From the NCBI RefSeq assembly GCF_003149085.1, contig NZ_QGDT01000006.1, forward strand, positions 248,001 to 312,000: DNA of 64,000 bases, written 5' to 3'. This document shows positions 37,418 to 45,916 of this stretch, piece after piece. The notes under the pieces are model-generated. The model had not been told where the DNA came from. It saw only the letters and a program-made list of their open reading frames with translations, and made no database searches. Within the stretch, counting starts at the first letter, position 1, and the number at the start of each line of letters is the position of its first letter. This DNA is from Dyadobacter jejuensis (GTDB taxonomy: Bacteria > Bacteroidota > Bacteroidia > Cytophagales > Spirosomataceae). Made by a program: the position numbers and the translations under genes.

Positions 37418-37482
37418 GACAACGTTACGTTGTCTACCAGAAAGGAGTGGTCGGAAAAAAGCGTTTCGGGTCACTCCTTTCT
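37418..37482 (+). terminator. Two consecutive hairpins after prmC
   Basis: GACAACG-TTA-CGTTGTC (37418-37434) is a perfect seven-base stem six bases past the prmC stop codon. AGAAAGGAGTG (37439-37449) and CACTCCTTTCT (37472-37482) form a second perfect eleven-base stem. Neither has a T-run behind it on the plus strand, so they may act as a factor-dependent terminator or RNA stabiliser rather than a classic intrinsic terminator. Confidence 0.5.
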
Positions 37483-37580
37483 CCATAACCTACTCCTACG
37501 CACACGGAAATCCTAAACTATCGATATCGAAGCTCGATATGCTACTAGACCGTTTTAACAATCTATATAAACACCAATAG

Positions 37581-38534
37581 ATGTATTTAGAAAAAATTAA
37601 AGATGTGCTGGACGAAATGGGAAAGGTAGTTGTAGGACAGGACAAACTCCTCAACCGACTCCTCATTGGCCTATTTACGGGTGGACATGTGCTGTTGGAA
37701 GGCGTCCCTGGCCTAGCCAAAACGCTGACCATTAATTCCCTTGCCAAGGTTCTTCACCTGGACTTTCGTCGCATCCAATTCACCCCCGACTTACTACCAG
37801 CCGACCTTATCGGGACGATGATCTATAAACCCAAAATAGGGGACTATGAAGTAAAAAAAGGGCCTATATTTTCCAATATCATATTGGCCGATGAGGTGAA
37901 CAGATCCCCGGCCAAAGTGCAGTCGGCCCTGCTAGAAGCCATGCAAGAGAAGCAGGTAACCATAGGAGATGAAACCTACCAGCTCGATCGGCCGTTCGTG
38001 GTTCTGGCCACCCAAAACCCAGTAGAACAGGAAGGCACCTACCCACTACCAGAGGCGCAAATCGACCGGTTTATGATGAAGGTATATGTCGACTACCTCA
38101 ATAAGCAAGAAGAACTAGAGGTGATGCGCCGGATGTCGGACATATCCTATGAATACCAGATAAAACCAATCCTTAACAAGGAGGATATATTTGCCATCCG
38201 CGAAAAAGTTAATAACGTCAATATTTCGGATACCTTGGAGCGCTATATTATCGAGTTGGTGTTTGCCACCAGGCGCCCACTCGAGTATAACCTCAAGGAA
38301 GAGGCCCGCTATATTCAGTTTGGCGTCTCGCCCCGAGCTACCATCTACCTAAACCGTGCAGCTAAAGCCCTCGCCTTTTTGGAAGGCCGCGACTATGTGC
38401 TTCCGGAAGATATAAAGGAACTCGCGCCCGACATTATGAACCATAGGATTTTGCTCAACTACGAAGCCGAAGCGGATGGGGTGCGCACCTTATCGATCAT
38501 CGAATCGATATTGAGTAAAGTAGCCATAGGCTAA
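37581..38534 (+). CDS. MoxR-family AAA+ ATPase
   Basis: 317 residues, cytoplasmic. Walker A is GVPGLAKT (about 38-45), Walker B IILADEVNRSPAKVQ, with sensor-1 ATQNPVEQEGTYPLPEAQIDRF, the signature of the MoxR branch (quoted as ATQNPVEQEGTYPLPEAQ). The C-terminal lid domain has FGVSPRATIYLNRAAKALAFL. MoxR ATPases act as chaperones, usually beside DUF58 and von Willebrand factor A genes; here those partners are absent and the next gene is convergent yidD. The start ATG 37581 gives the usual N-terminus (YLEKIKDVLDEMGKVVVGQD). Client protein unknown. Confidence 0.94.
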   Translation: MYLEKIKDVLDEMGKVVVGQDKLLNRLLIGLFTGGHVLLEGVPGLAKTLTINSLAKVLHLDFRRIQFTPDLLPADLIGTMIYKPKIGDYEVKKGPIFSNIILADEVNRSPAKVQSALLEAMQEKQVTIGDETYQLDRPFVVLATQNPVEQEGTYPLPEAQIDRFMMKVYVDYLNKQEELEVMRRMSDISYEYQIKPILNKEDIFAIREKVNNVNISDTLERYIIELVFATRRPLEYNLKEEARYIQFGVSPRATIYLNRAAKALAFLEGRDYVLPEDIKELAPDIMNHRILLNYEAEADGVRTLSIIESILSKVAIG

Positions 38535-38543
38535 GCAGCCGCC

Positions 38544-38753
38544 TTAGGGGACGGGGTCGTGGCCGTGGCCTCCCCATGGATGGCAACTCGCCCAACGCCG
38601 AAGCCCCATCCAACCCCCTTTTACCAAACCATGCTTCTGAAGGGCTTGGATCATATATTGTGAACAGGTGGGTGTGTAGCGGCACGAATCGGGCAGATAT
38701 GGAGAGAGCACGCCTTGGTAAATTTTGACCAACCAAATGAGTAAAAATTTCAT
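38544..38753 (-). CDS. yidD: Membrane protein insertion efficiency factor
   Basis: 69 residues from ATG 38753 ([20 protein letters not shown]); in-frame sequence to 38801 lacks family resemblance. The conserved [15 protein letters not shown] block with its paired Cys, [21 protein letters not shown] and the closing HDPVP are all present (first part quoted separately to stay short). YidD is a small amphipathic inner-membrane-associated protein that helps YidC insert proteins. Only ten bases separate its end from the convergent MoxR gene, and its start is back-to-back with the lgt promoter, so it must have its own upstream signals there. Confidence 0.93.
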   Translation of the reverse strand: MKFLLIWLVKIYQGVLSPYLPDSCRYTPTCSQYMIQALQKHGLVKGGWMGLRRWASCHPWGGHGHDPVP

Positions 38754-38754
38754 T

Positions 38755-38783
38755 TTGCTTCTGGGGTAATGATAGTATCTTTG
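38755..38783 (+). promoter_or_regulatory. Bacteroidota-type promoter for lgt
   Basis: TTG at 38755-38757, 18-bp spacer, TATCTTTG at 38776-38783 (TAnnTTTG), 26 bp before the lgt ATG. The -33 TTG is adjacent to the yidD start codon on the other strand. Confidence 0.65.
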
Positions 38784-38809
38784 AATTTGACAATTAACCA
38801 TTTATTACC

Positions 38810-39640
38810 ATGATTTCCTATATACTTTGGGATGTAAATCCTGAAATCTTCACCATTCCCGAAATTATGGGGATTGGCCCCCTCCCTATTCGTTGGTATG
38901 GATTGCTCTTTGCAGCGGGTTTTCTCATCGGCCAACAAATCATGATACACGTATTCAAAAAGGAGAACAAACCCTTAGAGGATATTGATTCCCTTACCTT
39001 GTATATGGTCATTTCGACGGTGTTGGGCGCACGGTTCGGCCATTATCTGTTCTATCAGCCGGAGGTGTTGTTCAAAAACCCCTTGGAAGTCATCATCCCT
39101 CCCTACGCTGGCCTGGCCAGCCATGGCGCCATTATTGGGATCATTACAGGCCTTTACCTATATTCTCGTTCTCGAAAAGACAAGGGTCAGACTTTCTTTT
39201 GGGTAGCCGACCGGATCGTCATCGTAGTGGCCCTCGCAGGCGCCTTTATCCGATTTGGCAATTTGATGAACTCCGAAATCGTAGGCCGTCCTACCGACTT
39301 GCCCTGGGGCTTTATATTCATGAAAAACCTAGAGTTTGCACAGATCCCCCGACATGCTGCGCAGCTTTACGAATCATTGAGCTGTTTTGTATTGTTCTGG
39401 ATTCTGCTAGCCCTGTGGAACAAGTATAAGGCGGCAACGCCCAGAGGATTGCTGGTTGGAATATTCTTTATATGGATATTCACCCTGCGCTTCTTTTATG
39501 AGTTTTTAAAGGAAAACCAAGAGGCCTTCGAAGCCAATTACCTCTTAAATATGGGACAAATCTTGAGTATCCCGGCGGTACTGTTAGGGGTGTACTTTGT
39601 GGCAAGGGCCCGACGTCAGCCTAAGATAACGGCGAGTTAA
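38810..39640 (+). CDS. lgt: Prolipoprotein diacylglyceryl transferase
   Basis: 276 residues with about seven membrane helices. It transfers diacylglycerol from phosphatidylglycerol to the lipobox Cys of prolipoproteins, the first step needed for the many lipoproteins in this window. The N-terminal IRWYGLLFAAGFLIGQ with its conserved Arg-Trp-Tyr-Gly, the SHGAIIGIITGLY loop with the essential His, and the Lgt signature IRFGNLMNSEIVGRPT are present; HAAQLYESL and LRFFYEFLKENQ follow. The start ATG is preceded by a good TTG/TATCTTTG promoter. Monocistronic or followed weakly by the lipoprotein gene 93 bp downstream. Confidence 0.96.
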   Translation: MISYILWDVNPEIFTIPEIMGIGPLPIRWYGLLFAAGFLIGQQIMIHVFKKENKPLEDIDSLTLYMVISTVLGARFGHYLFYQPEVLFKNPLEVIIPPYAGLASHGAIIGIITGLYLYSRSRKDKGQTFFWVADRIVIVVALAGAFIRFGNLMNSEIVGRPTDLPWGFIFMKNLEFAQIPRHAAQLYESLSCFVLFWILLALWNKYKAATPRGLLVGIFFIWIFTLRFFYEFLKENQEAFEANYLLNMGQILSIPAVLLGVYFVARARRQPKITAS

Positions 39641-39733
39641 TCAGCCAGTAAGGGTATTTACTCAGCAGTGTCAACGATACCAGATAAAACCTGTAAATTA
39701 GGGAAAGTATCTAATCCTTAAAACTTACATCAG

Positions 39734-40342
39734 ATGAAAACGCAATTCATGTTGACGCTTGCCCTAGGTTCCACGCTGGTCCTTTCCAGTTGTGGAGGCG
39801 ACAAGGCAGAAGAAAAAGAGGAGCCTAAAAATGCCATAGAAGCCCTGCAGCACTTTGCCGACCAGGCCGAGGAAAATGCCAAAAAAGAGCCTGTCGACCC
39901 TGTAGACTTCCGATCCTTAAAAGAACTCCTACCAGAGAGTATGGGATCCCTCGCCCGCTCCGATGCCTCTGGCGAAAAAACTGGAGCCATGGGCTTTACC
40001 ATCTCTAAGGCAGAGGCCAAATATCAAGATTCTGATAATAATGCCCGGATATCTGTCGAAATTATTGATACAGGAGGTATAGCAGGAGTAGGTGCCATGG
40101 CTATGGCCGCTTGGACCATGGCGAGCATCGACAAGGAAACAGACGATGGCTATGAGCGTACGAGCAAAATAGACGGACATAAGTCTTATGAAAAATACAA
40201 CAGAACCAGTCAAAGAGGGGAAATCAATGTGATGGTTTCCCAACGTTTTATCGTCAATATAAATGGAAGTAACGTTACAGAAGACCAACTGAAAGACGCC
40301 CTCTCCAAAATAGATATCGATCAACTAGAAGGCCTGGAATAA
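39734..40342 (+). CDS. Lipoprotein of unknown function
   Basis: 202 residues with a clear lipoprotein signal (MKTQFMLTLALGSTLVLSSC, Cys20). The mature N-terminus is very acidic and helical (GDKAEEKEEPKNAIEALQHF), followed by an alpha/beta region: FRSLKELLPESMGSLARSD, GAMGFTISKAEAKYQD, ISVEIIDTGGIAG, YERTSKIDGHKSYEKYNRT and a final strand-helix VMVSQRFIVNINGSNVT. The pattern, a short domain judging a small ligand or protein with a repeated beta hairpin, is seen in Bacteroidota proteins with no assigned role. I do not recognise a named family. It is followed by a strong terminator, so it forms a single unit or ends the lgt unit. Confidence 0.8.
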   Translation: MKTQFMLTLALGSTLVLSSCGGDKAEEKEEPKNAIEALQHFADQAEENAKKEPVDPVDFRSLKELLPESMGSLARSDASGEKTGAMGFTISKAEAKYQDSDNNARISVEIIDTGGIAGVGAMAMAAWTMASIDKETDDGYERTSKIDGHKSYEKYNRTSQRGEINVMVSQRFIVNINGSNVTEDQLKDALSKIDIDQLEGLE

Positions 40343-40362
40343 AGAATTCAGAAATTCAAAAG

Positions 40363-40397
40363 GCCCCCATTTGTATTCATAACGAATGGGGGCTTTT
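40363..40397 (+). terminator. Intrinsic terminator after the 39734-40342 lipoprotein gene
   Basis: GCCCCCATT (40363-40371) pairs perfectly with AATGGGGGC (40385-40393), loop of 13 bases, followed by TTTTA. Twenty bases past the stop codon. Confidence 0.88.
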
Positions 40398-40613
40398 ATG
40401 CCACCCTCCTCCTATGGCTTATACTGGCACCATAGCCACCAAAAATGACCCACATTGAGCGGGCCATTCGGAGGTAATTAATCTATAAGAGGGAATACGA
40501 GGCGGGAGAATTACATCCGCCTTTACGGTCAAACTTGTTGCCCTGTCGAAGCAGGATAAGGGAAAGTAAAAGTTTAATGGGTTATCTAATCGTTTATTTA
40601 GGTTTAAGAATAA

Positions 40614-41153
40614 TCAGCTTATAGCAAAATCGACTTGTTCTCTTAGTAATTGCTTGGCTTTAACGAGCTGGTTTTTTACGGTGTTCTTCGATATCCTAAG
40701 GAATTCGGCGATCTCTTGGTACGACTTACCTTCTTCTAGGTTCAGTTTTAATATCAGCTTACGCTTCGTCGATAGGGACTCCACGGCCGTTTGCACCAGT
40801 ACCAAGCGACGTTCTTTTTCTTCCATCTCATCATCGGCCATCGCTTCTATATTCTCCAAATACTGTATCCGCATTTGCTGGTTCTTCTCCATCTTTTTGA
40901 AATGATCGAAGGCCATATTCCGCAAACAGGTAAAAAAATACGAATTGAAATTCTGTTCCGGTTTGATTTGGGTACGTCGCAACCAAATTTTCAAAAACAA
41001 CTCCTGAATTAAATTTTCCGCTTCTTCTTCATCTTTCAAAAGGGAAACAGAAAATCTCAAAGCAGGAATCCTGTAGTAATTGTACAGTTGAGCGAAGGCT
41101 TCTTCATCGCCCAGCGTAACTTTTCTCAAGGTATTTTCATCAGGATGACTCAC
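40614..41153 (-). CDS. Orphan ECF RNA polymerase sigma factor
   Basis: 179 residues. Region 2: AFAQLYNYYRIPALRFSVSL and AENLIQELFLKIWLRRTQI with FNSYFFTCLRNMAFDHFKK; region 4: LSTKRKLILKLNLEEGKSYQEIAEFL and KNTVKNQLVKAKQLLREQ (each quoted in part). It is of the Bacteroidota ECF type but has no FecR or SusC gene beside it; the next gene downstream is the convergent lipoprotein gene and the upstream neighbour is the divergent kinase-phosphatase operon 579 bp away. It may act on a distant anti-sigma partner or on the divergent operon. No cognate regulator is visible. Confidence 0.93.
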   Translation of the reverse strand: MSHPDENTLRKVTLGDEEAFAQLYNYYRIPALRFSVSLLKDEEEAENLIQELFLKIWLRRTQIKPEQNFNSYFFTCLRNMAFDHFKKMEKNQQMRIQYLENIEAMADDEMEEKERRLVLVQTAVESLSTKRKLILKLNLEEGKSYQEIAEFLRISKNTVKNQLVKAKQLLREQVDFAIS

Positions 41154-41732
41154 GACAATAGGGTTTTAAACAATTATTTCACCAAAAAGTACATTTCTTA
41201 AACGAATTAATCAGACTCTATTATTACCCCTGATTAGGGTCCAAATAATAAAATCAACTTCGTATTATCCCATTTAATATATTCCTCAAACTACCATTTT
41301 TTCAAAATATTAAAGACATCATTTCGGCCTTATCTAAATTAATGTAGTTACTACTAAAACAAATGGAATAAATAATTTTGTGCGGCATTGTTTATTTATG
41401 ATCATAAATATACTAGGCTACCTCCCCCTATCAATCGCATTATGCGTAAAATTATCCTCAAAATGCGCAAACAGCATCGAATTAACATTCTGTTTATACT
41501 GAAGGCATTCTTTCATAACATTGAAGGGGCCTTGGGACCCGGTAGTAGCCTATACGGATACCGATCCACTCCATCTAATAGTGGGGGAACTCCTGCCTGC
41601 TTTTTCTCAAAAGAATACCGTCAGGATAGCCTTACTAACTCCCCCATGAGTATATCATAGCAAACAGCCCTACCTAGGCAAGAAGTGGTAACAACGAACT
41701 CTTAAATTTCCAACCTTAAGTACTATCGTACC
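41154..41732. promoter_or_regulatory. 579-bp spacer upstream of the six-gene operon, with one -7 match
   Basis: Divergent gap between the orphan sigma gene and the kinase-phosphatase gene, AT-rich from 41160 to 41400. TAATTTTG at 41373-41380 matches the -7 consensus on the plus strand but has no good TTG at -33; it would give an untranslated leader of about 345 bases. A 90-codon reading frame at 41388-41660 has low-complexity, non-protein-like composition and is not called. No RNA family was recognised in the leader. Confidence 0.35.
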
Positions 41733-43658
41733 ATGCAGACACCAGAAATAAACGATATTCTTGAAAAAATACTAAATACACGAGTGGCCGTATATGGTGA
41801 CTTTTGTTTAGACGCCTATTGGTTGATGGACAACCGTGCCTCGGAAATATCCATAGAGACTGGGCTGTATACTGAAACGGTGGGTAAGCATTATTATAGT
41901 CCCGGAGGAGCAGGAAATGTAGTCGCCAACTTAGCCGCACTTCAGCCTGCCTCTATTCAGGCGATTGGTACGGTCGGCGACGATCTGTTTGGCAGGGAAC
42001 TTACTGCTCAATTACAGGCCCTAGGAACGGACACCAGTACACTCTTCATACAAAAGGAGGAATTTGACACCTATACCTATTTAAAAAGGCATGTCAACCA
42101 ACAAGAACAACCGCGTATCGACTTCGGGGCATATAACCAAAGGAGCGAAGCCACGGATAAGCGCTTACTAGAGGCCATAGAAAAGGCCCTACAAAATTGT
42201 GATGTCCTGATATTTAACCAACAAGTAACAGGGAGCATCAACCACCCTGACTTTATTGATGGTGTCAACGCACTGTTCAGCCAGTACTCCGATACCATTG
42301 TGCTGCTGGACTCTCGGCATTTTAACGACAAGATTCATAATACCTATAGAAAGACCAACGACCGGGAACTGGCCATCCTGACGGGCCAACCGAGCAATAC
42401 AGAAGAAAGCTTGCCTTTAACGGCGGTGAGCAACATGGGAAGCCAGGTTTATAAACAAACAGAAAAGCCCCTATTCGTCACCTGTGGCGAACGGGGCATC
42501 TTATCATTCGACGCACTGGGACAACATTATATACCCGGACTTCAACTAAAAGGAAAGCTCGATACAGTGGGAGCCGGCGACACCACCATTAGTGCCATAG
42601 CCCTTTGCCTGGCAGCAGGGCTATCGGCCAAAGATGCCGCCGAGTTCGCTAATTTAGCGGCAGGTGTGACCGTACAAAAAAGATATACGACCGGCACAGC
42701 CAGTGCCGCCGAAATATTGGACCTTGCCACCGAGCCGCACTACAGCTACAACCCCGACTTAGCCCTTAATGAAAGAATGGCCAAGTACTGGCCCGGTACC
42801 GAATTCGAAATCTGTGAACCAAAGGCCATAGAGCGCCTTGGCCACATTAAATATGCGGTATTCGATCATGACGGCACCATCTCTACCCTGCGCCATGGGT
42901 GGGAGCAGATCATGGAGCCTATGATGATCAAAGCCATATTGGGCGCGCAATATGACGACATCGACACCACTACCTTTAATAAGGTAAAGGAGGCATCCCT
43001 CGAATTTATACAGAAGACAACCGGCATACAGACCATTTATCAGATGGAAGGTTTGATACAGTTAATACGTGATTTTGGCTTTGTAGCTCCTGAAAATATT
43101 CTCGACAAGTTCCAGTACAAGGAGATATATAATGATGGCCTTATGGAAATGGTAGAAAAACGCATGGCCAAACTAGCCGCTGGAGAGCTGCAGCCCGAAG
43201 ACTATACCATGAAGGGTGCTGTGACTTTCCTGCAAGCATTAAAGGACCGTGGGGTTGTACTCTATCTGGCCAGTGGCACCGACGTCGACGACGTGCGGCA
43301 TGAGGCCCAAACATTGGGGTATGCCCCCCTCTTTGACGGTGGCATACATGGTGCTCTTAAGGAGTATACGAAGTTTTCAAAGAAAATGATCATAGAAAAA
43401 ATCATCCGAGAGAACAATCTCCATGGGCACGAATTGATGGTGGTAGGCGACGGCCCCGATGAGATTAGAGAAGGACGACGGGCGGGAGGAATCGCTATTG
43501 GCATTGCCAGCAACGAACCCCAGCGCTATGGACATAATCCCGAAAAAAGGCCTAGGTTGGTTAAGGCGGGAGCCCATATGCTCATCCCCGACTTCTCTCA
43601 ACATCAGGCGCTACTTTCCTTACTATTCCAAAAAGACCAAAACTTAACCAACGTATGA
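41733..43658 (+). CDS. PfkB-family sugar kinase fused to a HAD-family phosphatase
   Basis: 641 residues, cytoplasmic. Residues about 1-330 are a PfkB/ribokinase domain resembling the kinase half of HldE (RVAVYGDFCLDAYWLMDN, YYSPGGAGNVVANLAAL) with signature DTVGAGDTTISAIAL and catalytic Asp283. Residues about 370-640 are a HAD hydrolase: motif I FDHDGTIST with Asp378 and Asp380, motif II LASGTD, motif III Lys region (EYTKFSKKMI), motif IV VVGDGPDEIREG. HAD insert (about 395-500) is helical. The order kinase-then-phosphatase on one chain is unusual: heptose synthesis uses kinase plus nucleotidyltransferase (HldE) and a separate phosphatase. It leads the operon and overlaps the next gene by four bases (ATGA). 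Likely phosphorylates one sugar and dephosphorylates a product; substrates unknown. Confidence 0.9.
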   Translation: MQTPEINDILEKILNTRVAVYGDFCLDAYWLMDNRASEISIETGLYTETVGKHYYSPGGAGNVVANLAALQPASIQAIGTVGDDLFGRELTAQLQALGTDTSTLFIQKEEFDTYTYLKRHVNQQEQPRIDFGAYNQRSEATDKRLLEAIEKALQNCDVLIFNQQVTGSINHPDFIDGVNALFSQYSDTIVLLDSRHFNDKIHNTYRKTNDRELAILTGQPSNTEESLPLTAVSNMGSQVYKQTEKPLFVTCGERGILSFDALGQHYIPGLQLKGKLDTVGAGDTTISAIALCLAAGLSAKDAAEFANLAAGVTVQKRYTTGTASAAEILDLATEPHYSYNPDLALNERMAKYWPGTEFEICEPKAIERLGHIKYAVFDHDGTISTLRHGWEQIMEPMMIKAILGAQYDDIDTTTFNKVKEASLEFIQKTTGIQTIYQMEGLIQLIRDFGFVAPENILDKFQYKEIYNDGLMEMVEKRMAKLAAGELQPEDYTMKGAVTFLQALKDRGVVLYLASGTDVDDVRHEAQTLGYAPLFDGGIHGALKEYTKFSKKMIIEKIIRENNLHGHELMVVGDGPDEIREGRRAGGIAIGIASNEPQRYGHNPEKRPRLVKAGAHMLIPDFSQHQALLSLLFQKDQNLTNV

Positions 43659-45892
43659 ACTTAAGAAGCCTCGCCATATTGATCTCTGGTTACCTTGCAG
43701 TGCTTATGGCAGGCTGTAGAAGTGAGCAATCGATCTCCAGCTATCAGGATAGCCCTTTTGAACAGGAATACCATCAGCCCTTTTCACTCGCTGAGCACCA
43801 AGGTGCCAACGACGTGCGCCGCATTGCCGTCGACAGCCTGGAGCAGGTATGGGTGGCTACCGCAGATGGCATTTATAAAAAAGGGGCCCATACCGACCAT
43901 TGGACACCTGTGGACACCACGGGCCCAGCCTATTGTCTGAGCTTCGAGGCCCAGCAGCGAACATTTGTGGGCAACTGGAGTGGACTCTGGCAAATACACG
44001 ATCAGGCACTCGCACCGGTGCCAGGCGTAACAGGGCCTATCACTCAGCTATGCCAGCAGGGAGGCCGTACCTATGCCATGGGCCCGGCCGGCCTCTGGAA
44101 GTCGGAAGCCAATGGGTTTGTAAAAATCCAGGCAGACTTTCCTCGCTCCGTGCGGGACCTAGTCCCCGACAAGGGCCAAGGATTATGGATAGCCTCAGAT
44201 GTAGGCCTTTACCATTGGTCCGACAACGAATTGAAACATTATTATACGACCCAAGAGCTGGTGAGTGGCTATGCCAAAGCAGTGGCCTATAATGATCAGG
44301 GCCAGCTGTGGGTGGGTGGGCTAGGTGGGGTCACCATACGAATGGCCGACCGCCAGATCAGCACCCTTACCCCCAAAAATGGACTACCATCTCGGTCGGT
44401 ATCTCAAGTCCGAATGGCCCCCGACAGCACCATGTGGGTAGGCACCGACCAGGGGGTGGTGCGTTACCGAACCGATGGAAGCCATTCCCTGCTGTTCTCT
44501 AGGCGTTGGTTGCTCGACGACCAAGTACGCGATATCGCCTTCGACCGACAGGGCAACGCCTGGATAGCTACCGCCCAAGGGGTAAGCCGTATTGGAAGCC
44601 AGCCGATGACCTTGGCACAGAAACAAGATTATTTTTATGAGGTGCTCATGAAACGACACATTCGTGCTCCATGGACCGCCGGAATTGCTCATTTGACAGT
44701 GGCCGGAGATACCAGCACCTGGCAACCTGAAGATGACGATAATGACGGAGAGTTTACAGGGAATTATCTGGCGATGGAAAGTTTCCGTTATGCCGTCACC
44801 AAAGACCCATTAGCCAAAGAAAGGGCTCAAAAAGCCTTTCGGTTTATGAAATTATTGGGCGACATCACCGAAACGGATGGCTTCTTCGCCAGGGCCATTA
44901 TCCCAATCGACTGGACCGAGATGCACGATAAAAACCGAACCTATACCCCCCAGGAAATCGCCGAAGAACAAGCGAAGGAGCCCCGCTTTAAGCCTGTAAC
45001 CGAACGCTGGAGACCCTCGTCGGACGGGAAGTGGCTTTGGAAGGGAGATACGAGCAGCGACGAAATGTGCGGACATATGTTTGGCTATTATCATTACTAC
45101 ACCCTGGTAGCCGACAAAGCGGAGAAAAAAGTAGTTTCGGCTCAGATCACTAAAATTGTGGATCACTTGATTCGCAACCATTACAACCTGGTAGATGTGG
45201 ACGGCAAACCTACCCGGTGGTCGGTATGGTCGCCGGAGTCCCTCAACCGGGACCCAGAATGGCTCCCCGACCGAAATCAAAATTCGATGGAGCTACTCAG
45301 TTTCCTCAAACTCGCTTATCATACCTCTGGCGATCAGAAATATGAAAAGGAGTACCGTAGGCTGATAGAAGAAGAGGGTTATTTGCAAAACATGAGCAAA
45401 ATTGGGGAGCAAAACCCTGCTTGGTTTATTTACTTCGACGTGATATTGCAGGCCTACCAATACCCTATCTTGCTACATTGTGAACAGGATCCCGAGCTCC
45501 GTGCCTTTTATGAGGCGCATCTGGAAAAATGGTACGAAAAACGCCGAGCCGATCACAACCCTTTGATCAATTTCATTTATAATTTCGCCCTAAATAAGAA
45601 AGAGGGACTTCAGCCGTCGATCAGTTTTTTAAAAGACACCCCATTGGATCTGGTCGATTGGCCTATCGATCATAGCCAACGAGAAGATATCACCCTATCC
45701 CGCTATCCCTCTTTGGAGGAGCAGCAAGTTGGCAGCCTCCCCCCCGCCAGCATTAGGAGTACCGTTCGCTGGGATGTAAACCCTTGGTCGCTGAAAGGGG
45801 GCGATCCACATCGGGAGCGGGAACCGGTATTTTGGTTACTTCCTTACTGGATGGGCCGCTACCTACACATGATTCAAGAACCCAATCAATAA
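43655..45892 (+). CDS. Beta-propeller plus alpha-helical-barrel lipoprotein, paralogue A (uncharacterised)
   Basis: 745 residues. Lipoprotein signal with lipobox LMAGC (Cys21). Residues about 45-315 are repeated ~45-residue blades with the two-component-regulator propeller pattern (DSLEQVWVATADGIYKK, DKGQGLWIASDVGLYHW, APDSTMWVGTDQGVVRY, DRQGNAWIATAQGVSRI). The rest is helical: HIRAPWTAGIAHL, DDNDGEFTGNYLAMESFRYAVTKD, DTSSDEMCGHMFGYYHY, VDVDGKPTRWSVWSPESLN, and FWLLPYWMGRYLHM at the end. The helical part resembles an alpha/alpha toroid of glycan-active enzymes, but I do not recognise a family; conserved acids in DNDG, SSDE and DGKPT could be catalytic. Same operon as its paralogue at 48208-50448. 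Confidence 0.85.
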   Translation: MNLRSLAILISGYLAVLMAGCRSEQSISSYQDSPFEQEYHQPFSLAEHQGANDVRRIAVDSLEQVWVATADGIYKKGAHTDHWTPVDTTGPAYCLSFEAQQRTFVGNWSGLWQIHDQALAPVPGVTGPITQLCQQGGRTYAMGPAGLWKSEANGFVKIQADFPRSVRDLVPDKGQGLWIASDVGLYHWSDNELKHYYTTQELVSGYAKAVAYNDQGQLWVGGLGGVTIRMADRQISTLTPKNGLPSRSVSQVRMAPDSTMWVGTDQGVVRYRTDGSHSLLFSRRWLLDDQVRDIAFDRQGNAWIATAQGVSRIGSQPMTLAQKQDYFYEVLMKRHIRAPWTAGIAHLTVAGDTSTWQPEDDDNDGEFTGNYLAMESFRYAVTKDPLAKERAQKAFRFMKLLGDITETDGFFARAIIPIDWTEMHDKNRTYTPQEIAEEQAKEPRFKPVTERWRPSSDGKWLWKGDTSSDEMCGHMFGYYHYYTLVADKAEKKVVSAQITKIVDHLIRNHYNLVDVDGKPTRWSVWSPESLNRDPEWLPDRNQNSMELLSFLKLAYHTSGDQKYEKEYRRLIEEEGYLQNMSKIGEQNPAWFIYFDVILQAYQYPILLHCEQDPELRAFYEAHLEKWYEKRRADHNPLINFIYNFALNKKEGLQPSISFLKDTPLDLVDWPIDHSQREDITLSRYPSLEEQQVGSLPPASIRSTVRWDVNPWSLKGGDPHREREPVFWLLPYWMGRYLHMIQEPNQ

Positions 45893-45916
45893 AACCACTC
45901 ATTATAGACCATCTCT

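Noticed and set aside
41388..41660. 90-codon reading frame upstream of the six-gene operon
   Set aside because: Composition is not protein-like, there is no domain pattern or signal, and it ends before the operon without a ribosome-binding hint. More likely part of a leader or spacer.
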